64,000 nt of DNA from Sphingobium sp. 15-1. Lineage in GTDB: Bacteria; Pseudomonadota; Alphaproteobacteria; Sphingomonadales; Sphingomonadaceae. The translations under genes were made by a program, and so were the position numbers. The notes below the pieces were generated by a model that saw only the letters and a program-made list of their open reading frames with translations, ran no database searches and was not told where the DNA came from. This document shows positions 17,401 through 25,341 of this stretch, in pieces (within the stretch, counting starts at the first letter, position 1; the number at the start of each line of letters is the position of its first letter). Location: the NCBI RefSeq assembly GCF_013375535.1, contig NZ_JABXJG010000001.1, positions 1,116,001 to 1,180,000 of the forward strand. Reading direction: 5' to 3'.

Positions 17401-17544
17401 GCTCGCGGGCCCGGCCGCCTGAGGCGCCGTCCCTTCCTGAGCGGGGGCCGCGGCGGCCGTTTCCTGCGCCAAGGCGGGCACGGCCATTGCGATGATGCTG
17501 GCGCTGACGGCCAGCGACGAGATGAACAGATTGTTCTTCGTCAT
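14491..17544 (-). CDS. TonB-dependent receptor (large, catabolic type)
   Basis: A 1017-residue outer-membrane receptor. The start at 17544 gives a clean signal peptide (MTKNNLFISSLAVSASIIAM ending ALAQ) and a GGAAAGG-type ribosome binding site; a longer frame adds 15 residues with no function. The plug begins with ADIVVTGSRI and includes PRNL-like RTLVLFDGMRV and VDVVTGGASAQWGSDAVAGV; the barrel ends in AFTAGVRVKF with the expected terminal Phe. Receptors of this size and plug type are abundant in sphingomonads and often import carbon substrates. The divergent MFS transporter and aldehyde dehydrogenase suggest one uptake/catabolism unit. The substrate is unknown. Confidence 0.92.
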   Translation of the reverse strand: MTKNNLFISSLAVSASIIAMAVPALAQETAAAAPAQEGTAPQAAGPASNADIVVTGSRIVRDGYTAPTPVTVASTEELAKTTPSGVADALNKLPQFNNSLSPSKSANNFSNLPIHGNVLNLRGLGTPSNNPKGPLRTLVLFDGMRVSPTEYVGTIDTNVLPQLLMQRVDVVTGGASAQWGSDAVAGVVNFILDKKFTGFKGLAQAGVDQRGNNGNQRLGAAFGSDFAGGRGHVLLSAEYSNSEGMLRQDRSFSTQGYNFVGSVTTSCGPSANGQQRTCTAAPGTAANPYTIASDVRISALAANGRIVGSSVTGNPFVGRVINNDGTTRAFSLGTAVGTTGFQQGGDGYKIPNDTNAIAPLTNYNGFGRVSYELTDNITAFVQGVYARSKYHYFTQGNSLIPATESARIYKGNPYLSTALDSALTGANDYYVVGQQDAGQPKPIAYEKTDYWTATAGLTGKFADFNWQVTYNHGDSKHSMDNVGLYNNQKLYAALDAVRNPANGQITCRVLLNPAYASQFAGCQPLDVMHGDPSKSTPAGYAYATGTSSYRARFKQDAFAANISGSLFELPAGPVDIAVGVEYRRQTLNLTSNADPALLLTDAQKEAYFAGLRGIPRVETALLPYPTGPINTLAYWLTNVGGSHGKLNVKEAYAEIAVPILKDTPFFQELSVNGAIRVTDYSTSGTVKTWKAGATWKPVDSLLLRGTYSHDIRAPNLYELYAGPQSGIGIVNDVRNAAGTYGSGQNVNANTLTVGNPNLKPEVANTYTFGTVFTPEFLRGFSASIDYYHIKVDKLIDSLSAQQLLTNCLNAGGSGVVECTQIDRASPTTFPTLVHLVPQNIAFLKTAGIDFDFTYRTAVGDGGLGVRLYLNYLDKFDAQQYAAAPIAHYAGVSVVTSNPQGFPRWRGNLTVDYTNGPFGITIGEQYIGKMRLDIPGGTTPIQFVDPKVKPVWYTDLTLRYTIPHGDGGNFEFFTTVNNLFDKDPPLIPGTVPGVNPPTNIAVYDIVGRAFTAGVRVKF

Positions 17545-17950
17545 CTTTCCTTTTCCTCTCCCTGCACGATCTTGACCGGGCAATGTCACCCGGCTTGATC
17601 ATTATTATCCCCGTGTGCACTTTTATAGTTATCCCACCGAGCGCCGATGTCAACAAATTTTGCACCAGTGGGAAAAGTTTATTGGAAAGACCCGGCCCCT
17701 CCTTCCTCCCTGAATTCTTCAGCGAAATTCCCGCGCGCGGCGACGGCGGCGCGACGCATCCAATGCCCGCGTCACGAACATATATTGACCCACTGTGCAA
17801 AAATGTGCGTTATAACGCGTGAACGGCGACGCGCCGGCGGATCGCCGCCGGACGGAACAGGGCCGGAAGATATGGCCAGAAGCTATGGAGAGTGTCCTTG
17901 CCGCATGATCGTCAGCCAGCGCGCGCCATCGTCGATGGGGTCGCGCAACC
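17545..17950. other. Divergent promoter region, TonB receptor and MFS genes
   Basis: A 406-bp region with no supported gene. On the minus strand TTGACA (17648-17653) faces a TATAAA/ACTATA region (17622-17629); on the plus strand TTGACC (17785-17790) precedes a palindrome (17807-17818). A GTGCAAAAAT word at 17795-17804 is also found in the operator-like site at 33537-33546. Confidence 0.55.
17785..17818 (+). promoter_or_regulatory. Candidate MFS promoter with 12-bp palindrome
   Basis: TTGACC at 17785-17790 is followed after 18 bp by GTTATA, which lies inside the perfect palindrome GCGTTATAACGC (17807-17818). A repressor bound there would cover the -10. The spacing is only approximate to consensus, and the MFS start is about 130 bp downstream. 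Confidence 0.35.
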
Positions 17951-19336
17951 ATGACACGGATTTCCGCGACGATGGCGCCATCGTCTGGCTCAGGTAGCAC
18001 GCACGGAGATGCTGAAGCCAACATCGCGCCCCCTCTCCCTGAACAGGCCGCCTATCCGTCGCCTCCGATGGGCTGGTTGACCGTGGCGATCCTGTTTCTG
18101 CTCTACATCCTATCACTGACCGACCGAAATATCATGGCCTTAATGGTCGGACCGATCAAAAAAGACCTTGGCCTGTCGGACCTGCAGATCAGCCTGTTGC
18201 AAGGACCGGCCTTCGCCATCCTCTTCTGCCTGTGCGCCATTCCGCTGGGCATGGCGCTGGACCGGTTCAGCCGCCGAGTCGTGCTTTATCTGTCGGTGAC
18301 GGTGTGGAGCATCGCGGCGGCGAGTTGCGGCCTCGCCGGAAGCTTCGCGGCGCTCGCCATGGCGCGCGCGGGGGTCGGCGCGGGCGAGTCGGGCTTCGGC
18401 ACCGGCAGCTATTCGGTGGTCGGGGACAGCTTCCCGCCGCACAAGGTTTCGCTCGCCATGTCCGTCTTCATCATGGGCGGCGTGATGGGCGCGGGCATCG
18501 TGTTCCTGTTCGGCGGACCGATCGTCGCCGCCGCGATGAAGGCCGGACCCGCCGTCTGGCCAGTCTTCGGCCTGTTGCAGCCCTGGCAGCAGGTCTTCAT
18601 CATGACCGGCGCGCCGGGCATGCTGCTGGCCTTCCTGGTCTTCGTCTTCCGCGAGCCGCCCCGGCGCAAGGCGATCAGCGCGGGCGCTGGCTATGGCGAG
18701 GCCTGGGCGTTCATGCGCCAATATAAGGCGCTCTATCTGGCCACCTTCGTCGGTTTCGGCCTAGCCTATGCCGCAACCATCGGCTTCCAGCTCTGGACTC
18801 CGGTCTATCTGGCGCGGGTCCATGGCTGGGAGCCGGGACGTATCGGGCCGGTGATCGGCCTGGCCCAGATCGGGGCGGCGGCGATGATCCCCATCCATGG
18901 CTGGACCGTCGACCGGCTCTATCGCCGGGGGAAGCGCGACGCGCATCTCTTCTGGTGCCTGTTTACGGTGCTGGCCGCCGCCCCCTTCGGCATCGCCGCC
19001 TTTCTGGTGAGCAGCCCTTGGGCCACCGTCGCCTGCTATTGGTGCTTCATGGCGCTCATCCTTTCGACCTCCAGCATGGGACCGGCGACGGTGCAGGTGG
19101 TGACGCCGCAATATCTGCGCGGGCGCGTGTCGGCGCTCTATGTGCTGGCGTCGGGCCTGATCGCCATGGCGGGCGGACCTGCATTCATCGGCCTGGTCAC
19201 CGACAAGCTGCTGGGCGACGAGATGAAGGTCGGCCTGTCGCTCGTCATCAGCGTGTTCTGCGTGCTGCTGCCCGCCGCGTTTCTCTTTGCCTTCGGTCGC
19301 GCCTCGATGCGGCGCGCCCATGAAGCTTCTGTTTGA
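17951..19336 (+). CDS. MFS transporter (Spinster-like)
   Basis: A 461-residue, 12-helix major facilitator protein. The first helix has LYILSLTDRNIMALMV (the D-R in helix 1 is typical of this branch), loop 2-3 carries GMALDRFSRR (motif A), and GAGESGFGTGSYSVVGDSF marks helix 5. The first 35-40 residues are polar and poorly conserved, so the true start may be the ATG at 17972. The gene runs divergently from the TonB receptor and 10 bp upstream of the aldehyde dehydrogenase gene, so inner-membrane import of the same substrate is a reasonable inference. Confidence 0.85.
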   Translation: MTRISATMAPSSGSGSTHGDAEANIAPPLPEQAAYPSPPMGWLTVAILFLLYILSLTDRNIMALMVGPIKKDLGLSDLQISLLQGPAFAILFCLCAIPLGMALDRFSRRVVLYLSVTVWSIAAASCGLAGSFAALAMARAGVGAGESGFGTGSYSVVGDSFPPHKVSLAMSVFIMGGVMGAGIVFLFGGPIVAAAMKAGPAVWPVFGLLQPWQQVFIMTGAPGMLLAFLVFVFREPPRRKAISAGAGYGEAWAFMRQYKALYLATFVGFGLAYAATIGFQLWTPVYLARVHGWEPGRIGPVIGLAQIGAAAMIPIHGWTVDRLYRRGKRDAHLFWCLFTVLAAAPFGIAAFLVSSPWATVACYWCFMALILSTSSMGPATVQVVTPQYLRGRVSALYVLASGLIAMAGGPAFIGLVTDKLLGDEMKVGLSLVISVFCVLLPAAFLFAFGRASMRRAHEASV

Positions 19337-19346
19337 GGATGATCCT

Positions 19347-20822
19347 ATGATCGAGACCCGCCGCCCCGCCTTCATCGACGGCAAGCCCAAAAAGCTGCTG
19401 ATCGACGGCAAGCCAGTCGACGCCCTGTCGGGTGAAACGTTCCAGAGCTTCAGCCCATCGACCGGCGAACTGGTGGCCGAACTGGCGCTGGCGGGCGCGG
19501 AAGATGTGGACCGCGCCGTCCGCGCCGCCCGCGCCGCCTTTGAGGGGCCATGGAGCCGTTTCAAACCGGCCGAACGTCAGGCGGTGCTGCTGAAGCTGGC
19601 CGATCTGGTCGACGCGGAGTTCGATGACCTCGCTCTGCTCGACTGCATCGAAATGGGCCGCCCGATCACGGCGGCTCGTGGGTTGCGGGGTATGCTGCAA
19701 CGTTCGCTGCGCCATTTTGCCGGCGCGGCGACGGCGATCCATGGGGAGACTTTGTCCAACAGCTTCCCGGTCGACTTGCTATCCTACACGCTGCGCGAGC
19801 CGGTGGGCGTGGTGGGCGCGATCATCCCCTGGAACGGTCCGCTGTTCAGCGCCGCGTGGAAGGTCGGGCCGGTACTGGCGACCGGCTGCACCATCGTCCT
19901 GAAACCCGCCGAGGATGCCTCGCTCAGTCCACTGCGCTTCGGGGAATTGTGCCTGGAGGCGGGCGTACCGCCGGGCGTCGTCAATGTCGTGACCGGCGCG
20001 GGCGGAACCGGAGGGGCGCTGTCGGCGCATCCCGATGTCGACAAGATCGCCTTCACCGGTTCCTGCGAGACCGGTCAGCGGATCATCGCCGCCTCCGCCG
20101 GGACGGTGAAGAAGGTGACGATGGAACTGGGCGGCAAGTCGCCCAATATCATCTTTGCCGACGCCGATCTCGACATGGCGACGCCAGCGGCGGCGATGGG
20201 GGTGTTCAACAATTCGGGGCAGGTCTGCGCGGCGGGCACAAGGCTGTTCGTGGAGCGGCCCGTCTATGAGGAAATGGTCCAGCGCATCGCCGCCTTCGCG
20301 AAGGCGTTGAAGGTTGGTCCCAGCCTGGACCCCGACACGCAGATCGGCCCGCTGGTGTCGGCCAAGCAATATGCTCGAGTCTCCTCCTATCTCGACCTTG
20401 GCCCGCAGGAAGGCGCGCGGCTGGTGACGGGCGGCAGCCGCGTCACTGGCGGCGATCTGGACAAGGGCCATTGGGTCGCGCCCACCATCTTTGCCGATGT
20501 GAAGGATGAGATGCGGATCGCGCGGGAGGAGATTTTCGGCCCCGTCTCCTGCATCATGCCCTTCGACGATTTCGACGAGGTGATCGCCCGCGCCAATGCG
20601 ACGCGCTTCGGCCTGGCGGGTGGCGTGTGGACGAAGGACATCGGCAAGGCCATGACCGCCGTGAGGCGCATCCGGGCCGGATCGATCTGGGTCAATCATT
20701 ATTTCGCAATGGACCCGGCCGTCCCCTTTGGCGGCTACAAGATGAGCGGCTTCGGGCGCGAAGGCGGCGCGGAGCATATCGACGCCTATTTGCAGACCAA
20801 AGGGGTGTGGATCAGGACTTAG
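19347..20822 (+). CDS. NAD(P)-dependent aldehyde dehydrogenase
   Basis: A 491-residue ALDH-superfamily enzyme. IIPWNGPLFSAAWKVGP and FTGSCETGQRI belong to the cofactor fold, MELGGKSPNIIF holds the general-base Glu and FNNSGQVCAAGTRLFV the catalytic Cys; EEIFGPVSCIMPF is near the C-terminus. ATG 19347 is preferred over an in-frame ATG at 19320 because a GAGGA element sits 7 bp before it and the product then has the usual length. It lies in an apparent operon with the MFS transporter. The aldehyde substrate is not identifiable. Confidence 0.9.
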   Translation: MIETRRPAFIDGKPKKLLIDGKPVDALSGETFQSFSPSTGELVAELALAGAEDVDRAVRAARAAFEGPWSRFKPAERQAVLLKLADLVDAEFDDLALLDCIEMGRPITAARGLRGMLQRSLRHFAGAATAIHGETLSNSFPVDLLSYTLREPVGVVGAIIPWNGPLFSAAWKVGPVLATGCTIVLKPAEDASLSPLRFGELCLEAGVPPGVVNVVTGAGGTGGALSAHPDVDKIAFTGSCETGQRIIAASAGTVKKVTMELGGKSPNIIFADADLDMATPAAAMGVFNNSGQVCAAGTRLFVERPVYEEMVQRIAAFAKALKVGPSLDPDTQIGPLVSAKQYARVSSYLDLGPQEGARLVTGGSRVTGGDLDKGHWVAPTIFADVKDEMRIAREEIFGPVSCIMPFDDFDEVIARANATRFGLAGGVWTKDIGKAMTAVRRIRAGSIWVNHYFAMDPAVPFGGYKMSGFGREGGAEHIDAYLQTKGVWIRT

Positions 20823-20896
20823 GCGGGATGGAACGAAGGGATGGGGGTTTTGGCGACGATTGGCCAGTTTAGGACATAACTGCCCTTAATTTCATT

Positions 20897-20986
20897 CGTC
20901 ATGTTGAACTTGTTTCAGCATCCATTTCTCCCCACATTCCGCCGTCCGTGGGGCACGATGGATGCTGAAACAAGTTCAGCATGACG
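20897..20986. repeat. Imperfect 29-bp inverted repeat (REP-like)
   Basis: Two 29-bp arms (20897-20925 and 20958-20986) differ at a single position and are separated by 32 bp. The core is TTGAACTTGTTTCAGCATCC. It lies between the convergent aldehyde dehydrogenase and M20 peptidase genes. Its sequence differs from the three related elements at 31991, 38290 and 55199. Confidence 0.85.
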
Positions 20987-21015
20987 GCTATAGTGAGGGC
21001 AACTTCCCACCCCAT

Positions 21016-22428
21016 TCACCGTCCCGCATAACGTTTGATCAGCGCGTAGAGATAATCCCGTCCCTCATAGACACTCTTCACCCGGATGCGCTCATTGACG
21101 CCATGCGCGCCATTGCCATCGGGATCGAGAAATATGCCCGGCACGCCATAGGTCGGAATACCAACCGCACTCAGATAGCGCCCGTCCGTCCCCGCCGTCA
21201 GCAGATTGGGCACGACCGGAATGCCGGGAAATTGCTTGCGCGCCACCTCCTCCGCCGGGCCGACGATGGCCGGATCAAGCGGCGGCGGGACGGCGACCGC
21301 TTCTCCCTTGCCACCATCCCGGCTTAGGGCAATGGCCGGATTGCCGATCGCCTTACGCAACTGCGCCTCGACACCCTCGACCTTCTCGCCGGGGAAGAGG
21401 CGGCATTGGATCGTCGCCTTCGCCCGTTGCGGCAAGGCATTGATCGCATGCCCTGCCTCCACCATCGTCGCGACGCATGTCGTGCGCAGCATGGCATTAT
21501 AGGTGACATCGCTCGTCACCTTCGCCACCACGGCGCCATCGGTCGAGCCCTTGCCCAGAGCCGCCATCGCCTGCCCCATATCCCCGCCGACGATGGGCGC
21601 CATTCGGGTAAAATAGCCCCGGTTGGTGGCGTTGAGCCGGATCGGAAAGCTGAACCGGCGGATCGCGGTCAGCGCGTCGGCCAGATCGTAGATCGCATTG
21701 TCCGGGCGGGGCCTGCTGCTGTGGCCGCCGGGATTGCGCGCTTCGATGGTGAAGCTCTGCGAATGCTTCTCCCCCACGGCCAAATAGAGCGCGACTGGCT
21801 TGCCGTTCGCGTCCGTGATGCCATAGCCGCCCTCGTTGAGTGCGAAACCCGCCTCCACCGCGTCGCGCCGATGCTGGAGCAGCCAGTCGACGCCATTCAC
21901 CGCCTCCCCGCTTTCCTCGCCGCAGGTCAGCGCCACCTTGATCGTGCGCTTGGGCCAAAAGCCCTCCTTCTTCATCCGGATCAGGCTGTCGATCCAGATA
22001 GCCGAAAGCGCCTTGTCATCAATCACCCCGCGCCCGATGAAATAGCCATTTTCCTCGACCAGCCTGAAGGGATCGCGCGGCCAATCCTCCCGCCGCGCTG
22101 CAACCACATCGATATGGTCGACCAGCAGCATGGCCTTGGCGCTGGGATCGCTGCCGTCGATGCGGGCGATCAGGCCGCCTTCCTTCGGCCGCCCCTCAGG
22201 CACGAAGACCTCCGCCTGACTAGCGCCGAAGCCTGCCCCCTTCAGCCGCGCCAGCATCCGCTCGGCGGCCAGCGTGCAGCTTCCGGCCGGCGCGCTGGTG
22301 TCCGTCTCCACCAGTTCCCGGTAGATGTCGCGAAAAGCCGCCTGATCGACGCGCAACGGCACTGCGGCCGCGCCCTGCCCCGTAACCAGGACAAGCGCCG
22401 CCGCCAGCGCCCTATGAACGCCCTTCAC
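21016..22428 (-). CDS. Secreted M20-family metallopeptidase
   Basis: A 470-residue protein with a signal peptide (KGVHRALAAALVLVTGQGAA) and an M20 dinuclear zinc fold. Metal ligands are visible in LLVDHIDVV (His and Asp), RGVIDDK (bridging Asp), TCGEESGE (catalytic and metal Glu), ALNEGG and the C-terminal GAHGVNE His. ARNPGGHSSRPRPDNAIYDL marks the lid/dimerisation domain. These enzymes hydrolyse amide bonds of peptides or acyl-amino acids in the periplasm. Its start overlaps the ferredoxin stop by 4 nt, so it is transcribed with the P450 and ferredoxin genes, an unusual combination. Confidence 0.9.
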   Translation of the reverse strand: MKGVHRALAAALVLVTGQGAAAVPLRVDQAAFRDIYRELVETDTSAPAGSCTLAAERMLARLKGAGFGASQAEVFVPEGRPKEGGLIARIDGSDPSAKAMLLVDHIDVVAARREDWPRDPFRLVEENGYFIGRGVIDDKALSAIWIDSLIRMKKEGFWPKRTIKVALTCGEESGEAVNGVDWLLQHRRDAVEAGFALNEGGYGITDANGKPVALYLAVGEKHSQSFTIEARNPGGHSSRPRPDNAIYDLADALTAIRRFSFPIRLNATNRGYFTRMAPIVGGDMGQAMAALGKGSTDGAVVAKVTSDVTYNAMLRTTCVATMVEAGHAINALPQRAKATIQCRLFPGEKVEGVEAQLRKAIGNPAIALSRDGGKGEAVAVPPPLDPAIVGPAEEVARKQFPGIPVVPNLLTAGTDGRYLSAVGIPTYGVPGIFLDPDGNGAHGVNERIRVKSVYEGRDYLYALIKRYAGR

Positions 22429-22616
22429 TTCTGGATTTCAAGCGCACGTTCCGGGCAGGATTTCGCTCCCTTCCAGGCAAGCTTCTCATCCGCCTCCGCC
22501 ACGTCGATGTCGCCGGGCTTGATATAGCCCTCATCATCCAGTTCGAAGATATGGGGCGCCATCGCCCAGCAACGCGCATGGCCCTGGCATTTGTCATTGT
22601 GCACGATGATTTTCAT
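22425..22616 (-). CDS. Small ferredoxin (P450-associated [3Fe-4S]/[4Fe-4S] type)
   Basis: A 63-residue ferredoxin starting MKIIVHNDKCQGHARCW. The Cys pattern is C-x5-C early with a late CP pair (KSCPERAL), the arrangement of small ferredoxins that feed electrons to bacterial P450s. One of the four usual Cys positions is occupied by another residue, favouring a [3Fe-4S] cluster. It lies 17 bp downstream of the P450 gene and overlaps the M20 peptidase gene, so it is probably the P450's redox partner. No ferredoxin reductase is in the window. Confidence 0.9.
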   Translation of the reverse strand: MKIIVHNDKCQGHARCWAMAPHIFELDDEGYIKPGDIDVAEADEKLAWKGAKSCPERALEIQK

Positions 22617-22633
22617 GGGAACGTCCCTCCTCC

Positions 22634-23860
22634 TCAGGACCAGTCGAGGACCAGATTTTCGATGCCGAACACATGCCCGCCGAAAGTGACGGGCGCGGTC
22701 CCTTCCTTGATGCGGAAAGCGGGAATGCGCTTCAGCCATTCCTCCAACCCCACCACAATCTCCCGCCGTGCAAGGTGCGATCCCAGACAGCGGTGCGGGC
22801 CATAGGCGAAGGCGGTGTGGCGATTATCCTCCCGCGCCAGGTCGATCTTCTCCGGATGCGGGAATTCCAGCGGATCGCGATTGGCGATCATCGTCGCGCA
22901 GGACACATAGTCGCCCTTGCGGATCGGCGCGCCTTCGAAATCGATGTCCCGGGTCGCCACGCGGATCATCTGAACGGTCGGATAGGCGCGCAGCAATTCC
23001 TCCGCCGCCAGCACGATGCGCGAGGGATCGCTGCGCAGCAATTGCTGGTCGTCCATATGCCGCGCCAGATAGTTGAGGTCGAAGCCGATGGCGGCCGCCA
23101 CCGTGTCCAGTCCCGCGATGAACAGCAGCACCCCGGTCCCGCGAATTTCCATATCGGTCAGCGGCCGGTCATCGATCTTCGACTGCACCAGGAAGGACAT
23201 GAAATCGTCGACCGGCCGCTTGCGCCGTTCGGCGGACAGTTCGTCGATAAAGGCGATGATGGTGCGCGCCGCGGCAGGACGCTGGACATTGTCGCCATGC
23301 AGCAGTTCATTCGCCCAGGTCACGAATTCGTCCAGCCGGTCGTCCGACAGGCCCAGGAAGCGCAGGAAGATATTCACGGCGAAGGGAAAGGCGAAATCCT
23401 CCATCACATGGCAACTGGTGCCGGCCGCCGCGATCCTGTCGATCAGGAAGACCGCCCGCTCCCGCACCGCGCTTTCCAGCGCCATCACCCGCTTGGGCGA
23501 CAGCAGCGGATTGAGCAGCGAGCGGAACTTGCCATGCTCCGGCGGGTCCAGTTCCAGCGGGATCATCGGCCAGCTCTCGCCCAGCGCCGAGGCGAAGATG
23601 CTTCGATGGCTGGAGAAGGTTTCAGGATCCTGCAACACTTTCCGCTGATCCTGCGCGCGGGTGATGACCCAGGTGCCGCGCCCGTCGCGGGTGTTGACCG
23701 GGGAATAGAAGATGCGCGGCCCCTGATGCACCACGGCGGCCGCCGCCTGCGGATCGCCATTGGGCGTCGGCTGCATGCCGGGCGAGGAAAACAGGCTGAA
23801 ATCCCCCACCATGGCCGGCGGAACATGGGCCGGAATCGGTTGGGTCGCAAAGGTTTCCAT
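22634..23860 (-). CDS. Cytochrome P450 (P450cam-like class)
   Basis: A 408-residue soluble P450. The I-helix motif is LLFIAGLDTVAAA (AGxDT), the ExxR pair is in EELLRAYPTV, and the heme-binding loop is FAYGPHRCLGSHLARRE with Cys358. The region around the heme Cys and the C-terminus (EEWLKRIPAF) resembles CYP101-type camphor hydroxylases and related terpenoid hydroxylases. It heads the minus-strand unit with the ferredoxin and is divergent from the acyl-CoA dehydrogenase operon, so it may oxidise the substrate degraded by the neighbouring beta-oxidation genes. Substrate unknown. Confidence 0.93.
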   Translation of the reverse strand: METFATQPIPAHVPPAMVGDFSLFSSPGMQPTPNGDPQAAAAVVHQGPRIFYSPVNTRDGRGTWVITRAQDQRKVLQDPETFSSHRSIFASALGESWPMIPLELDPPEHGKFRSLLNPLLSPKRVMALESAVRERAVFLIDRIAAAGTSCHVMEDFAFPFAVNIFLRFLGLSDDRLDEFVTWANELLHGDNVQRPAAARTIIAFIDELSAERRKRPVDDFMSFLVQSKIDDRPLTDMEIRGTGVLLFIAGLDTVAAAIGFDLNYLARHMDDQQLLRSDPSRIVLAAEELLRAYPTVQMIRVATRDIDFEGAPIRKGDYVSCATMIANRDPLEFPHPEKIDLAREDNRHTAFAYGPHRCLGSHLARREIVVGLEEWLKRIPAFRIKEGTAPVTFGGHVFGIENLVLDWS

Positions 23861-23937
23861 ATGCGCGCTCTCCTATGCGGACCACACCCCCGCGAATCGC
23901 CCACGGCGGCGGCAGCCCTTGTCAATTTTGCATTTGA

Positions 23938-23958
23938 GTATAGTTTATGCCGCTATAC
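23938..23958. promoter_or_regulatory. Inverted repeat GTATAG-N9-CTATAC, possible operator
   Basis: Two perfect 6-bp arms separated by 9 bp lie in the divergent region between the P450 gene (start 23860) and the acyl-CoA dehydrogenase operon (start 24128). The form suits a dimeric regulator, but short arms can occur by chance. Confidence 0.3.
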
Positions 23959-24007
23959 GGGCCTGTCAACCATCGCAGCCATGATGAAGGCGGATTGGCA
24001 CCAATTT

Positions 24008-24022
24008 TATCCTATGGTGCAA
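24008..24022 (+). promoter_or_regulatory. Shared upstream element, copy 1 (TATCCTATGGTGCAA)
   Basis: This 15-nt element ends 105 bp before the acyl-CoA dehydrogenase start at 24128. It matches 14 of 15 bases with a site ending 108 bp before the CoA-transferase operon at 33651. It is a strong candidate for a common control site of both catabolic operons. Confidence 0.6.
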
Positions 24023-24127
24023 TTTATACCTAGCCAGCGGTGCAGAATTGGCATAAGGATTCGGTCATGGAAGCGGGATGCCTCCATCGTGGGCCAATGG
24101 CCTTCGCGCAAAACAGGGACGGGATGC

Positions 24128-25309
24128 ATGGCCGAGTTGGAGGGAATGGAAGCGCAGTTATTCCGGGAGGAAGCGCGCGCATGGCTGAGGGCGAATTTCC
24201 CGCCTTCGCTGACCAATGCCCCATCCATCCATTTCGTCAGCGACCGGCATGCGGCGGAATCCAATGCCGACTGGTGCCTGTGGCGCGAACGCATGGCGGA
24301 AAAGCGCTGGGGCGTGCCCACCTGGGAAGCGCGCTATGGCGGCGCGGGGCTTACCGAGGCGCATGGCAAGATCATCGGTCAGGAACTGGCGGCGATCGGC
24401 GGTTTCAACCCGATCCGCAGCTATGGCACGATGATGCTTGGCCCGACTTTGCTAGAATATGGCACAGAGGAACAGAAGCTGGAGCATCTGCCCTTTATCG
24501 CCACCAATGAACGGCGCTGGTGCCAGGGTTTTTCGGAGCCGGGCGCTGGGTCGGACCTCGCCTCGCTCCAGACCAAATGCATCGACATGGCCGACCATTG
24601 GCAGGTCAGCGGGCAGAAGATCTGGACATCGGGCGCCGATCAGGCCGACTGGTGCTTCGCCCTCGTCCGCACCGACACGAGCCGCAAGCAGGGCGGCATC
24701 AGCTTCCTGCTGGTCGACATGAAATCCGAAGGGATCGAAACCCGCCCCATCGTCCTCATCAGCGGATCGACTCATTTCTGCGAGGTCTTCTTCAATGACG
24801 TGAAGGTGCCCAAGGGCAATCTGGTGGGCGAGGTCAATCAGGGCTGGGCCATCGCCAAGCGCCTGCTCCAGTTCGAACGCAACAGCCTGTCGGACGTGAA
24901 GGCGGAAATCACGCCGCTGGCCCCGCTGGCTCATGAATATTGCGGCACGGACGTGCTGGGGCGGGTGGACAATCCGGACCTGAGGGCGCGCATGGTGCGC
25001 AACGCCATGCGGCACGAAGCCTATCTGGCGACGGTCGCGCGCCTGACGCGGGAAGCGAAAAGCGGCGGCCCCAGCAACGGCGTCTCGGCTCTCAAGAATC
25101 TCTGGTCGGGGATCATCCAGGAGCGGGCGGAACTGCTGATCGAGCTGATGGGCGCGAACGGCCTCGGCTGGTCGGGCGATGCCTACGCCGACGCCGAACA
25201 GGAAGCGACACGCGCCTGGCTGCACAGCAAGGCCTTCTCCATCTACGGCGGCAGCTACGAAGTCCAGAACAACATCACGGCGAAGCGCACGCTGGAACTG
25301 CCGGCCTGA
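24128..25309 (+). CDS. Acyl-CoA dehydrogenase, subunit of a paired enzyme
   Basis: A 393-residue flavoprotein of the acyl-CoA dehydrogenase family: an N-terminal helical domain, WCQGFSEPGAGSDLASLQTK in the beta domain, KIWTSGADQADWCFALVRTD next to the flavin, and a C-terminal helical domain ending SIYGGSYEVQNNITAKRTL. The C-terminal YEGT motif that carries the catalytic Glu in medium-chain enzymes reads YGGS here, so the base must lie elsewhere. It is followed after 32 bp by a second, different acyl-CoA dehydrogenase. Such adjacent pairs form alpha2-beta2 enzymes in steroid and bile-acid side-chain degradation, which is the likeliest arrangement here. Confidence 0.9.
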   Translation: MAELEGMEAQLFREEARAWLRANFPPSLTNAPSIHFVSDRHAAESNADWCLWRERMAEKRWGVPTWEARYGGAGLTEAHGKIIGQELAAIGGFNPIRSYGTMMLGPTLLEYGTEEQKLEHLPFIATNERRWCQGFSEPGAGSDLASLQTKCIDMADHWQVSGQKIWTSGADQADWCFALVRTDTSRKQGGISFLLVDMKSEGIETRPIVLISGSTHFCEVFFNDVKVPKGNLVGEVNQGWAIAKRLLQFERNSLSDVKAEITPLAPLAHEYCGTDVLGRVDNPDLRARMVRNAMRHEAYLATVARLTREAKSGGPSNGVSALKNLWSGIIQERAELLIELMGANGLGWSGDAYADAEQEATRAWLHSKAFSIYGGSYEVQNNITAKRTLELPA

Positions 25310-25341
25310 CAAAAGAGACGAATAAGGATGGGATCGGGAGG

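Noticed and set aside
17583..17997. Small plus-strand frames between the TonB receptor and MFS genes
   Set aside because: They overlap the promoter region, lack ribosome binding sites and show no conserved sequence features.
19320..19346. Nine-codon N-terminal extension of the aldehyde dehydrogenase from ATG 19320
   Set aside because: It overlaps the MFS gene end and lacks the ribosome binding site that precedes ATG 19347.
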